A stretch of 64,000 nucleotides of DNA from Planctomycetota bacterium (GTDB lineage Bacteria; Planctomycetota; Phycisphaerae; Phycisphaerales; UBA1924). How positions within the stretch are numbered: the stretch's first letter is position 1; each line of letters opens with the position of its first letter. Of the stretch, positions 51,638 through 60,699 are shown in pieces. The notes beneath the pieces were generated by a model that was given only the letters and a program-made list of their open reading frames with translations, was not told where the DNA came from and made no database searches. The stretch spans positions 1-64,000 of the forward strand of contig JAGWZK010000005.1 in assembly GCA_018968885.1 (NCBI GenBank). The letters are read 5' to 3'. The position numbers and the translations under genes are program-made.

Positions 51638-52375
51638 ATGTTTGTGCGGCTCGCCATCGAGATTTCCAACCCTTCATCGTGGGAGGCGGGTGATCCTTTG
51701 CCGGGATTGGCTCTTGGTGATGTGTCGGCATCGAGCTCTACGTGCACGATGCTCGGCGAGGAAGCGATTGACCCGACGCGACCGCACGATGATGACCTGA
51801 TGCCCGCGCTGGATCGGTTGTGCAAGCGGCTGGATGTGAAGCCGAGTCAGATCGAATCGATCGCGGTGTCGGTGGGGCCCGGAGGGTTCACGGCCACTCG
51901 CGTGGCGGTGACGACGGCCAAGTGTCTGGCGGCGGCAGTGGGGGGTGGGGTGGGGGCGAGTGTTGTGCCAGTGCCTTCGGCGTTGGCGGCAGCGCGTCGT
52001 GCGATGGATGCAGATGGGACGTTGGACAGTGTGTTGGTGTTGCTGGCAGCCAAGGGAGCGAACGTGTATGCCCAGCGTGTGACACGAGCTGGGTTGAACG
52101 ATGAGGGTGCGGCGGTTGATGTGGCGGAGTTGAAGTTGGATGGTGTGCAGTTGCTTCTGGCGGATCGCTTTGCACAGGCGGCGATTGAGCCGCGCGTGAA
52201 GGAGAGTGAGGAGCGTGGGATTCGGATGCAGCGGCCTGTGTTCACGCCCGCCGCGTTGCTTCGGGCTTCCATCGGAATGCCCAGCGTGGAAGCGACGCGA
52301 CTGCTGCCGCTGTATCCGCGTGAACCGGAAGCAGTGACGAAGTGGAGAGCGTTGAAGGCGGCGGGGAAGAAGTAG
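51638..52375 (+). CDS. tsaB: tRNA N6-threonylcarbamoyladenosine biosynthesis protein TsaB
   Basis: A 245-residue ASKHA-fold protein. The diagnostic segment IESIAVSVGPGGFTATRVAVTTAKCLA matches TsaB, the partner that stabilises TsaD during t6A formation at A37 of ANN-decoding tRNAs. The usual N-terminal DTS motif is altered to AIEISNPSSW, while LVLLAAKGANVYAQ corresponds to the DARRGEVY strand. It ends 3 bp before the convergent pgpH stop. Confidence 0.88.
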   Translation: MFVRLAIEISNPSSWEAGDPLPGLALGDVSASSSTCTMLGEEAIDPTRPHDDDLMPALDRLCKRLDVKPSQIESIAVSVGPGGFTATRVAVTTAKCLAAAVGGGVGASVVPVPSALAAARRAMDADGTLDSVLVLLAAKGANVYAQRVTRAGLNDEGAAVDVAELKLDGVQLLLADRFAQAAIEPRVKESEERGIRMQRPVFTPAALLRASIGMPSVEATRLLPLYPREPEAVTKWRALKAAGKK

Positions 52376-52378
52376 ACT

Positions 52379-54730
52379 TCAGGCCGATTTCTCGACGCGA
52401 CTTTCCGTGCGAGCACCCGGATACACCACGCGGCCGTGATAGATGCTGGTGAGTGTGCGGCTGATGGAATCCACGATGAGGTTGAGGTCTTTGAGGGTGA
52501 TATCGCACTCTTCGAATTGGCCATCCATGAGGCGTTTGTTGGCCATGGCGCGAACGAGGGCCTCGATGCGCGCGGGGGTGGGCTCGGCCAGAGTGCGGGT
52601 GGCGGATTCGATGCCGTCGGAGAGCATGAGGATGGCGGCTTCCCGCGTCTGCGGGCGGGGGCCGGGGTAGCGATACTCAAACTCTTCGGGGACGTGTGTG
52701 TCCTCGAGTTCGCCCTCGTGATCCTCGTGCTGGCGGTGGCTGTCTTTGAGGGCTTGCTGGCGTGCGCGGTGATAGAAGAACTCTACCAGCGTGGTGCCGT
52801 GGTGACTTTCGATGAAATGATGCAGGGGGCGGGGGAGGCCGAATTCGCGGGCCAACTCCATGCCATCTTTGACGTGTCCGACGATGAGGAGCAACGACAT
52901 GGCGGGGCTGAGTTTTTCGTGCTTGTTGGGTCCGCCCTGCTGATTCTCCACGAAGTATTCGGGCTTATTCATCTTGCCGCAATCGTGGTAGAGGGCACCG
53001 ACGTAGGCGAGAAGCCCATCGGCATTGATGGATTCGGCGGCGGCCTCGGCGATGCTGGCGACATTCAGCGAGTGGTTGTAGGTGCCAGGGGCGCGAAGTT
53101 GCAATTCGCGCAGCAGCGGCTGCTTGGGATCGCGCAGTTCGATCAGCGTCATGGCGGTGACGACATCGAAGGCACGTTCGATGAGGGGAAGGGCGAAGAG
53201 TGTGATGCCGATGAGGATGATGGAGCTGGCGGCGGCCATGCCACTGTCGATGGAAAGCTGGCGGAGGGAGTAACCGGACAAGGGGCGCTCGATGAGGCCG
53301 ACGGTGAATGTGACCACGCCGACGACCAGAGCGGTGAGGAGTCCACAGCGAATGAGTGAGGTGCGATCACGAATCTCGCGCAGTGACCAGACCACGGTGG
53401 CGACGCCAGCGACAATCACAGCGAGCATCGAGACACCCTGATTGAGCGAGACGCAGACCAGCACGCCGTGCAGCACGCCAAAGGCCAGTGCGACACGCTG
53501 TTCGTAGGCGATGGTGATGATGATCGCAGCGGCAATGGTGGGCAGGACAGCGGTGACGGAGATGAGAGCGGGATTCAGCACTGTGGCCAAACAGGCCAGA
53601 GCCAGCAGACCAGCGAGCAGGATCGCGACGACGGCCATGCGGGTGGGACTGCGCTTGAGCCGAGGCACAAAGAGGGAGCCGTATCCGGCAAGGGCCAGAG
53701 CCACACCACCAGCGAGCAAGACGACCCCGAGACCTCGAAGCGTGTCTTTCCATGGAGGAGTGGCGCGCGAGTAGGCGTCGAGTTCGGCCTTGTAGAGATT
53801 GAATTGTGAAAGGGTCAGGACATCGTCGCGGCGGTAAATGACTTCGCCGACGGGGCTTTCTTTGATCACCATGCCCAGAGCATCGGCGGATTGGTTCTGC
53901 GCTTCGGTGGAGAGGGCGGCGTCGTAGCGATAGGTCGGGCGGGGCTTGAAGCCGCCGGTCTTGGGAGTGAGCCGCGCGATGACTGGGCGGCGGACGCTGG
54001 CGGGAAAGCCGGCATCGCGCACGAGCAGGTTGACGATTTCGTAGAGGCGGGGCTGATCGTCGAGATTGATGAGTTCGACGCGCGGAACGAGGACGGAGGT
54101 ATCGCCGTTTGTGAGGCGAATGTCGGTGGAGCGACCCTCCTGGCTGGCTTTCTGCCAGGTTTCGCCATCGACCATGGGGCGGAGGCGGAGAGCATCCATG
54201 AGGAGCCCGATGCGGGCCTTCCATGCTTCGCTGGGCTGGCCGGTGGTCTGTTCATTCTGCAGGGCGGCGAGGACATCTTCATCGACGTCAAACTGCTCGC
54301 GGATCTCGCGTTCGACCGAGTCAATGGACGTGACACCGGCGAGAGTGCGAGGAAGATTCAGCAGAGACTGCTCGATCTCATCGAGTGTGTTGGTGTCGGC
54401 GACGAAGACTCGGGGAGTAAGGGCGCGGGCCTGCTCGCGAGCCAGGTCGGTGGCGGCAGGGTCGTAGATCTCGACGCGTTCGCGCACGAGGCGCGTGTCA
54501 TTCATCACGCGGCCGGGAGCGATGAGGGGCTCGCCACGAGTCCAGATGGCGATGGCGGCGCAGATGGTGGCAAAGGCGATACCGATGAGGACAGAGAAGA
54601 CCAGTTGCTGCGAGGTGAGGGCGCGGCCAAGGCGGCTGAAAGGGGCGAGGACGCCACTGGTTTGCCAGCGCCGGGCGCGAATACCTTCGGCGAGTTCAGA
54701 GACGCGAGATGGGCGATCCGAGCCGAGCAT
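52379..54730 (-). CDS. pgpH: 7TMR-HD family phosphohydrolase (PgpH/YqfF type)
   Basis: A 783-residue membrane protein: one N-terminal helix, a ~280-residue extracytoplasmic 7TMR-HDED region, about seven helices, then a cytoplasmic HD domain with TYNHSLNVASIAEAAAE, YHDCGKMNKP and FIESHHGTTLVEFF. Firmicute PgpH hydrolyses cyclic di-AMP, and the same substrate is likely here. The gene overlaps the end of phoH by one base (TGATG), which indicates translational coupling. phoH-pgpH-ybeY order is common in bacteria; ybeY is not adjacent here. Confidence 0.93.
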   Translation of the reverse strand: MLGSDRPSRVSELAEGIRARRWQTSGVLAPFSRLGRALTSQQLVFSVLIGIAFATICAAIAIWTRGEPLIAPGRVMNDTRLVRERVEIYDPAATDLAREQARALTPRVFVADTNTLDEIEQSLLNLPRTLAGVTSIDSVEREIREQFDVDEDVLAALQNEQTTGQPSEAWKARIGLLMDALRLRPMVDGETWQKASQEGRSTDIRLTNGDTSVLVPRVELINLDDQPRLYEIVNLLVRDAGFPASVRRPVIARLTPKTGGFKPRPTYRYDAALSTEAQNQSADALGMVIKESPVGEVIYRRDDVLTLSQFNLYKAELDAYSRATPPWKDTLRGLGVVLLAGGVALALAGYGSLFVPRLKRSPTRMAVVAILLAGLLALACLATVLNPALISVTAVLPTIAAAIIITIAYEQRVALAFGVLHGVLVCVSLNQGVSMLAVIVAGVATVVWSLREIRDRTSLIRCGLLTALVVGVVTFTVGLIERPLSGYSLRQLSIDSGMAAASSIILIGITLFALPLIERAFDVVTAMTLIELRDPKQPLLRELQLRAPGTYNHSLNVASIAEAAAESINADGLLAYVGALYHDCGKMNKPEYFVENQQGGPNKHEKLSPAMSLLLIVGHVKDGMELAREFGLPRPLHHFIESHHGTTLVEFFYHRARQQALKDSHRQHEDHEGELEDTHVPEEFEYRYPGPRPQTREAAILMLSDGIESATRTLAEPTPARIEALVRAMANKRLMDGQFEECDITLKDLNLIVDSISRTLTSIYHGRVVYPGARTESRVEKSA

Positions 54731-55725
54731 CAGGCCAGACCATCCTCACGCGCGGGACGCGAATCATCATCGCCGTATGCCTCGATGACGCGTTGAACCA
54801 AGGGATGGCGCACGACATCGGTTTTGTCGAGCGTGACGATGGAAACGCCAGGAGCCTTGCCCAAACGACGTGCGGCATCGATGAGGCCGGATTGTGTCGG
54901 GTCTTCCAGATCGATCTGCGTCACATCGCCAGTGACAATCATCTTGGAGCCGTGGCCAAGGCGAGTGAGAAACATTTTCATCTGACCGCGGGTGGTGTTC
55001 TGGGCTTCGTCGAGGATGATGACGGAGGAGTTGAGGGTGCGGCCACGCATGTAGGCGAGGGGCACTACTTCGATGACATCATTCTCCATGAAGCGACGGA
55101 TGGTCGGGTAGTCCATCATGTCGTGCAAGGCATCGAGCAAAGGGCGCAGATATGGGTTCACTTTTGCCTGCAGGTCGCCGGGAAGAAAGCCAAGCTTTTC
55201 GCCAGCTTCGACAGCGGGGCGGACGAGAATGACCTTGCTGACGCGATCGGTGCGTAAGAGGTGCACTGCTGCCGCGACGGCGAGATAGGTTTTGCCAGTG
55301 CCTGCAGGGCCAATGCCGAAGACCAAGTCATGATCGCGTATGGCGGTGAGGTAACGATCTTGGTTGCCGGTGCGGGGTCGGACAGCGCGGCCACGGCTAT
55401 AGACATCCAACGAGCCGTCCCAGCCATCAGATTCGACTGAGCCAGCCATGGCATCGCGTTCCTCGGAGGGGCGGGCCATTTCCTCGCTGATCAGATCAAG
55501 CATGGCGCGACGGTCGACGGCTGGGGCATCGGATCGGGCGGAGAGCTTGGAAAGGATGTTGCGAGCCGCCAGCACAGCATCGCGGGGGCCACGCAGTTGC
55601 ACGGCGCCATCGCGGGCCAGCACAGTGACCCCCAGGGCCTCGCGGAGCATTTTGAGATTGCGATCGGCGGCACCGAAGACTTCGACGCGTTCCGAACCGG
55701 CGGGGACCTTGACAGTCAGTTCCAA
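54730..55725 (-). CDS. phoH: PhoH-like ATPase
   Basis: A 331-residue protein with TTG start. A short KH-like N-terminal region (VEVFGAADRNLKMLREALG) precedes the P-loop ATPase domain: GPAGTGKTYLAVAAAV, LVRPAVEAGEKLGFLPGDL, the Walker B IILDEAQNTTRGQMKMFLTR and the sensor-like GDVTQIDL. PhoH proteins are linked to RNA metabolism and ribosome maturation. It is translationally coupled to pgpH downstream. Confidence 0.95.
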   Translation of the reverse strand: MELTVKVPAGSERVEVFGAADRNLKMLREALGVTVLARDGAVQLRGPRDAVLAARNILSKLSARSDAPAVDRRAMLDLISEEMARPSEERDAMAGSVESDGWDGSLDVYSRGRAVRPRTGNQDRYLTAIRDHDLVFGIGPAGTGKTYLAVAAAVHLLRTDRVSKVILVRPAVEAGEKLGFLPGDLQAKVNPYLRPLLDALHDMMDYPTIRRFMENDVIEVVPLAYMRGRTLNSSVIILDEAQNTTRGQMKMFLTRLGHGSKMIVTGDVTQIDLEDPTQSGLIDAARRLGKAPGVSIVTLDKTDVVRHPLVQRVIEAYGDDDSRPAREDGLA

Positions 55726-55853
55726 GGGGAGTGCTCAACAGGCCATGAGGACGTCGGCCGCGACGGGGTGGGACGAGCGCCCACCGACAGAGTCCGAAAA
55801 GTGTATCGTGATGAGTGAGACGCGAAGTGAGACGAGGTTGACGAGGTGAGCGA

Positions 55854-56324
55854 ATGTCCGATAATAAATCATTTTGTATTCAACGAAAGGCATCGTCACT
55901 CGGCGCGAAGTTTGCGCTGGTCGCGGGTCTTGCGGCGTGTGGGCTGGGCTCGTGCGCTCCGTACACCCCTGCGACATCGACGGTGCCAGCGGAGTTGCCT
56001 TTGCGGCTGACGGGGCGGATGGATGCGATGGATGCCGCGATGAGGGCAGCGGCGAACCACCAAGAGTTGACGGTTGTGGGGGCGCCTCGAAGCGAGGGTG
56101 ATCAGACAACGTTCATGCTGCTGGGTGCGGCTGAAGAGACCGGCGTGGCAGTGGTGACCAAAGTGGGGGGCGGTAGTGGAGTTGAAGGCGAAGTGGTGGT
56201 GACAGCGGAATTGTCACAGGACTCCTCCGGCGTGCGCGCGGGGCGGTTGGTCGCAGATTTTCGTCAGCGTTGGGAGCAGTTGCGCAGGACTGGGTTTGCG
56301 CCGTTGCCGACGGGTTGGCAGTGA
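55854..56324 (+). CDS. small lipoprotein of unknown function
   Basis: A 156-residue product with GAGGTG just before the ATG. A positively charged start and hydrophobic run lead to LGSC, a good lipobox with Cys34. The mature ~120 residues contain MDAMDAAMRAAANHQEL and a beta-rich part (ETGVAVVTKVGGG), but no recognised motif. It is isolated between phoH (divergent) and a convergent PilZ gene 3 bp away. Confidence 0.75.
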   Translation: MSDNKSFCIQRKASSLGAKFALVAGLAACGLGSCAPYTPATSTVPAELPLRLTGRMDAMDAAMRAAANHQELTVVGAPRSEGDQTTFMLLGAAEETGVAVVTKVGGGSGVEGEVVVTAELSQDSSGVRAGRLVADFRQRWEQLRRTGFAPLPTGWQ

Positions 56325-56327
56325 GGA

Positions 56328-57464
56328 TCATGCAGCGGCGGCGGGTGCGGATATGGGAATCAGAACCGCCAGCAGGGGCTTGAGGAGATCGCGCAACAGT
56401 GTGGCATCGGGCTTGGCGGATTCAATAATGGCCGAGCGAGCGCGAGCTGAGAGATCGACAAGGTCGTGCCGCGCGATGATGGTGGTGAGGCGAGAGATTT
56501 CGGAGAGGGCTTTGGCGAGTGGTCCCGCGCTGCCTGCTTCGGCCACGGGTGAGAGGGTGGCAGCGATGGCGGCGATGCGATTAAAGATTTCGGCGGTCTG
56601 ATTGACCGGGTCTTTTGTCGAGCCGGGCGCGAGGGCGATGAGCAGTTCGGCGAGTGCGCTGCGCATGGCGTGGGGGGTGGCGGGCCACACAAGAGTAATG
56701 ATGCGAGATTCGTTGGTCGCCAGATCGGGCGCTGCCTGGCCACGGGGAATGATGATGCAGAGAGGGGCTCGGGTGAGGGTCTGCACGTGTTTGATGAATG
56801 ACTCGGTGTTGATCGAGGTATCGGGGTGAATAAAGACCGCATCGGCACCGAGTTTGAGCTGTTGATCCAGATCTTCTGTTGTGGCCACGGACTTGAGTTG
56901 CGTGGGCAGCTCGCGTGTCAACTCGCGAAGGGACTGGCGCTTGGCGGCATCTGCGGAAAAGTGAATCACGGTGCCGGTGAGCTTTTCGGTGCGGACGGTC
57001 TCGAGGGTGAGGACGGAGGCATCGGTCTCGACGAAATCAAGGGTGCTGATCTGCTCATCGAATCGGATGCCGATTTCGTGCATCAGGCCTGAGCGGTGCT
57101 GGCAGCGGACCACGCGGCCTTTGATTGGCGTGTTTCCGTGCTTGGGGTGTTCGAGAACGACAACGCAGACTGAGCCGGCGTGCAGGAACGCCGAATGCAG
57201 CACGCTGATGCCGCCACTGGAGAGATTGCGGCAGGCGACCTTGGTGACGGTGTCCATGCCCCCGGCGCCCTTGACGGCCAGGACCACGCTGGAACGGCGA
57301 TAGGGAATGCGGGTGAAGGTGCGGCGTTTGGCGGCTTCAGCGGATTGAGTCGCATCGAGGTGATTCAGCACTTGGTTCAGGATGCGATCGTCGAGGCCGA
57401 GACTGTTGGCTCTGCCTGAGGCACGCGATCCGCCGGAGTTGGAGCTGGGTGGTGGCATGAACAA
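56328..57464 (-). CDS. PilZ-domain protein with degenerate receiver-like domain
   Basis: A 378-residue protein. Residues ~47-150 form a PilZ domain with RTFTR and NLSSGG, which match the RxxxR and (D/N)xSxxG c-di-GMP-binding pattern. Residues ~160-280 resemble a response-regulator receiver (GTVIHFSADAAKRQSLRELT), but where the paralogue at 57618 has the phospho-acceptor (LVDFHLPD) this protein has FIHPDTS, so the Asp is lost. A ~100-residue helical end follows. It is probably a c-di-GMP effector not controlled by phosphorylation. It lies 153 bp downstream of its paralogue on the same strand. Confidence 0.85.
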   Translation of the reverse strand: MFMPPPSSNSGGSRASGRANSLGLDDRILNQVLNHLDATQSAEAAKRRTFTRIPYRRSSVVLAVKGAGGMDTVTKVACRNLSSGGISVLHSAFLHAGSVCVVVLEHPKHGNTPIKGRVVRCQHRSGLMHEIGIRFDEQISTLDFVETDASVLTLETVRTEKLTGTVIHFSADAAKRQSLRELTRELPTQLKSVATTEDLDQQLKLGADAVFIHPDTSINTESFIKHVQTLTRAPLCIIIPRGQAAPDLATNESRIITLVWPATPHAMRSALAELLIALAPGSTKDPVNQTAEIFNRIAAIAATLSPVAEAGSAGPLAKALSEISRLTTIIARHDLVDLSARARSAIIESAKPDATLLRDLLKPLLAVLIPISAPAAAA

Positions 57465-57617
57465 CGCGACTCCTGATAGACAAGAGATCGAGTTGAATGG
57501 GGACTGAATGCACTGGGCGAGAGAAAACGCCTAGAGAGGACCAAGGTGAATCCCTTACATCCGGAATCATACGAAAGCTATGCAAAAACCCCTGAGATTA
57601 TCTGACCATGCACGCAG

Positions 57618-58760
57618 TTATTTCAGGTGCTTTGCGATCACAGCCATCAATTCGTCGAGTTCGCGCTTGGAAGCGGCGCACGCCATGGTCTTGGAGAGTG
57701 ACGCCGCCGCAATGTCCGCCTTGAGCCCAATGTCTGCGAAGCCCAGGGGCTTGGCGGAACTGCCGAGGCGTCCGATCATGGCGTACACATCCATGCTTGC
57801 GTTATCGCAGATGGCGTTGACGAGGGCCTCTTTGATCTGCTGCAGCTCTTCAACAAACGCCTTCTTCATCACTTCGCGCGATTCGTTGTCCATGTCAGAA
57901 TTGGACTCTGCCGTAACCCAGCGATCGCACAGGAGGAACTCGGCGATGGCACGGAGAACGCGTTCTTCGGTGAGTGGCTTGGCGAGGAACGCGCTCATGC
58001 CGCTGGCGGCAAGGCGTTCCTTGGTCGCTCTGCTGGCATCGCTGGTGACGGCGATGACAGGGACTTTCACATCCGCAGCACGCAACTGACTGACGAGGGT
58101 GGGCGCGTCGCAGTCGGGGAGATGAAAATCGACGAGAATTGCCTTCATCCCTTTGGCGGCGGCTGCGACGGCATCGCTGGCATTGGTAGCGATGGTGACG
58201 TTGAGCTTGGTCATACGGGTGAAGTGCTTGAGAAGGCGGGCATCCATCGCAGAATCTTCGACGTAGAGAATGTTGCCGGTCAACTCTTCGGGGTTGACTT
58301 GCTCGACGCTGAAGCACTCCTCAAAGGGATCGGCATCCACCACTTCATGCATGTTGATGGGTTTATCAAAGGCCAATCCGATCTCGTGCACGACGCCAGC
58401 TCGGTGCAGGCAACGGACGATGACGGCGGCGACATCGATAAACCCGCTTTTGCTGTGAGGCAGGCGGACGCGAGCGCGCGTGCCGGGGTGGACGAAAGAG
58501 CGATGCAGCAGACCAATGCCGCCGCAAGAAATGTTGCGACAAGCGACTTTCAAAGTCGTGGCGGTGCCGCCTGGGTGATCGAGGCGCAACTCGATCGCGG
58601 CCAATGGAAAGGGCCAGCGGACAAAGCCACGCTTGGCCTTGCCACTGGCGGGCGCAGCGGTGCTGAGGCGCTTGACGACCTCTTCGACAGTGCGTTGATC
58701 GATTCCAAGCGTGTTGGTTCGGCCGTGTTCCACAGTTGTCTTGTTTCCGGCTTGAGGCAT
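57618..58760 (-). CDS. PilZ-receiver protein with Hpt-like C terminus
   Basis: A 380-residue protein. PilZ domain (~45-155) with RGFVR and NISCGG; then a receiver domain (~165-285) with ILYVEDSAMD, the phospho-acceptor Asp in ILVDFHLPDCD, VIAVTSDA and FLAKPL (conserved Lys). The C-terminal ~95 residues are helical with GRLGSSAKPLG, which resembles the Hpt motif HxLKGSS but lacks the His. Likely integrates a phosphorelay input with c-di-GMP to control motility, adhesion or cell division. Paralogous to the next gene downstream. Confidence 0.88.
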   Translation of the reverse strand: MPQAGNKTTVEHGRTNTLGIDQRTVEEVVKRLSTAAPASGKAKRGFVRWPFPLAAIELRLDHPGGTATTLKVACRNISCGGIGLLHRSFVHPGTRARVRLPHSKSGFIDVAAVIVRCLHRAGVVHEIGLAFDKPINMHEVVDADPFEECFSVEQVNPEELTGNILYVEDSAMDARLLKHFTRMTKLNVTIATNASDAVAAAAKGMKAILVDFHLPDCDAPTLVSQLRAADVKVPVIAVTSDASRATKERLAASGMSAFLAKPLTEERVLRAIAEFLLCDRWVTAESNSDMDNESREVMKKAFVEELQQIKEALVNAICDNASMDVYAMIGRLGSSAKPLGFADIGLKADIAAASLSKTMACAASKRELDELMAVIAKHLK

Positions 58761-58880
58761 GCGATCTCCGTTCGCGGCTCGGAAAACCGCTCTGGAGTCA
58801 TCGGCTGGAGGTGATTTGCACTACCCCTAGACTGGTGGAGGAGCATGACGAGGGCGCAGTCTGAACCGATTGTGAGGTCA

Positions 58881-58896
58881 GATGCCTGAAGGCATC
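58881..58896. other. small hairpin between PilZ-receiver and hydrolase genes
   Basis: GATGCC-TGAA-GGCATC, 6-bp stem, 31 nt beyond the hydrolase stop on the minus strand. No T run, so a terminator is uncertain. Confidence 0.35.
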
Positions 58897-58926
58897 AGTT
58901 ATCGGTTCCTGCATCGCGTGACACGT

Positions 58927-59835
58927 CTACATGCCGCGGCGAGTGATCTCAGTGATGAAGGAAAGCGTGGTTGCAGCGAAACCGCTGGAGCATTCGATCA
59001 TGGGAGCGTGGCCGCAATTGTCGAACCACTCGATTCGGCAATCGGGAATGCCTTTGAGGAATCCCTCTGCGGCCTCGGGGGGCGTGACGATGTCCTGCCG
59101 ACCCCAGATGAGTTGGGTGGGGACTTTGACGCGACCAAGCTTGTCGCCCAGGTGATTCTTGCGGGCGCTGCGGCTGAGTTTGACCATGGCTCGCGCGCCG
59201 CCTCGATTGGAGAGGGCCTCAAAGGCGCGGTCCAAGTCAGACTCTTTCATCTTGCTGGCGTCAAAGAAGAGCTCTTCGATCTTCTTGCGGAGCCAGTCTT
59301 TGGAAGGGCGAATCTCGATGGTGGAAACGATGGATTTTTCGATGAGGCCAGATGCGCCCGCAAGAATCAACCCCCGAACCAAGTGGGGATGATCGATGGC
59401 GAGTTTCAGCGCGACATGGCCACCGAATGAGTTGCCCACCAGTATGGCACGTTCGGTGACTGGTGCGCCGGGCTTGACGATGTGGTCGGTGAGAAACTTG
59501 GCGACGATTTCGGTTGCACCATCGATGTGGCAGTCGTCGCCTTGCAGGGCGAGAAGGGGCAACTCCAGCATGGTGCAATCGGTGGAGGTGCAGATCTGGC
59601 GGACCACGTCTTCCCAGTGTTCGTTGAGGCCGACGAGGCCGTGCAGAAAGACGACTTTGGTTCCCTGGCCGACGCGCACCATGGATGCCGCGATCGGTGC
59701 CCCTTCCGGGCCGATAAGCGTGACGGGCGTGGTGCGAAAGTCAGACGATGCCGACGGGATCGCGCTGTAGCTGGAGACCGGGGCGCTGGCCGCGGCTCGT
59801 GTAGTGGTGCCGGGATGTCGAGTCGGTGAAGTCAT
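58927..59835 (-). CDS. alpha/beta hydrolase
   Basis: A 302-residue protein. After a ~45-residue low-complexity N terminus, the hydrolase fold begins TKVVFLHGLVG (oxyanion region). The nucleophile elbow is VGNSFGGH, the acid Asp is in WGRQDIVTP and the catalytic His in NCGHAPM. The order and spacing fit the meta-cleavage-product hydrolase/BphD-like or esterase group. Substrate unknown. It lies 103 bp after the ABC ATPase gene on the same strand. Confidence 0.9.
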   Translation of the reverse strand: MTSPTRHPGTTTRAAASAPVSSYSAIPSASSDFRTTPVTLIGPEGAPIAASMVRVGQGTKVVFLHGLVGLNEHWEDVVRQICTSTDCTMLELPLLALQGDDCHIDGATEIVAKFLTDHIVKPGAPVTERAILVGNSFGGHVALKLAIDHPHLVRGLILAGASGLIEKSIVSTIEIRPSKDWLRKKIEELFFDASKMKESDLDRAFEALSNRGGARAMVKLSRSARKNHLGDKLGRVKVPTQLIWGRQDIVTPPEAAEGFLKGIPDCRIEWFDNCGHAPMIECSSGFAATTLSFITEITRRGM

Positions 59836-59938
59836 GCGTGAGAAGCACTAACATCATAACGACCGCAGCCGCCGGGGTCACGCGCTGTCGGAGGATGATT
59901 CGAGGGCGAGTTGGGGATGCGTTCGAGTTGCGTCTGCA

Positions 59939-60679
59939 TCAACCGTGTGATCCTGTCGGCGAAGTGGGGGTTGAATCCAGGGATTCGACGACGATTCCAT
60001 CCGCCAGCCGCACGGTGCGATCGGCCCGGGCGGCGGTGGCGGGGTCGTGGGTCACGATGACCATGGTTTGCTTGGTCTGTGCCTGTACACCATCCAGAAG
60101 ATCGAGAATGGATGAGCCGGTCTGGCGATCCAGGTTGCCGGTGGGTTCATCCGCCAGCAGGATGCGGGGCTCATTCATCAGGGCACGCGCGATGGCGACA
60201 CGCTGACGCTCTCCACCGGAGAGTTCGACAGGTCGGTGGTGCAGGCGGTGGCCGAGTCCGACCTGCTCCAACAAGGCGGTGGCGCGACTGCGCAAGGCCT
60301 GACGCGAAGTGGTCCAGGCGATGCGGCTCTTGCCGATCATGGAGGCGATGAGGACATTCTCCAGAACGGGAAGTTCGGGGAAAAGGTGATAGAACTGAAA
60401 GACTAGTCCAACGGAACGGGTGCGATAGTCATCCAGTTCGCGCCCTGAGCGCGAGGCGAGGGTGCGTCCGTCAAAGGCGATGTGAGAATCATGTCCGGCG
60501 TCGGGGGTATCGAGCCCGGCGAGAAGGTGAAGCAGCGTGGATTTGCCCGAGCCGGAGCGGCCGAGGATGGCGACGCGTTCACCTTCTTCGATAGAGAGTG
60601 AGACGCCGCGCAACACCGGGACGTGAGTCTTTCCCAGTTGGTAGGTCTTGAAGAGATTGTGAGCAGCGAGGATCGGCAT
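59939..60679 (-). CDS. lolD: ABC transporter ATPase, LolD/MacB type
   Basis: A 246-residue ATPase with LRGVSLSIEEGERVAILGRSGSGKST, Walker B ILLADEPTGNLD, signature LSGGERQRVAIARAL and the H-loop VTHD. The GNLD extension is typical of LolD/MacB/FtsE-like enzymes acting with FtsX-fold permeases. It follows the permease gene by 20 bp, so the pair probably forms a lipoprotein-release or lipid/peptide export complex. Gene symbol is tentative. Confidence 0.88.
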   Translation of the reverse strand: MPILAAHNLFKTYQLGKTHVPVLRGVSLSIEEGERVAILGRSGSGKSTLLHLLAGLDTPDAGHDSHIAFDGRTLASRSGRELDDYRTRSVGLVFQFYHLFPELPVLENVLIASMIGKSRIAWTTSRQALRSRATALLEQVGLGHRLHHRPVELSGGERQRVAIARALMNEPRILLADEPTGNLDRQTGSSILDLLDGVQAQTKQTMVIVTHDPATAARADRTVRLADGIVVESLDSTPTSPTGSHG

Positions 60680-60699
60680 GTGTGGTTTCAGGTTAAGAA

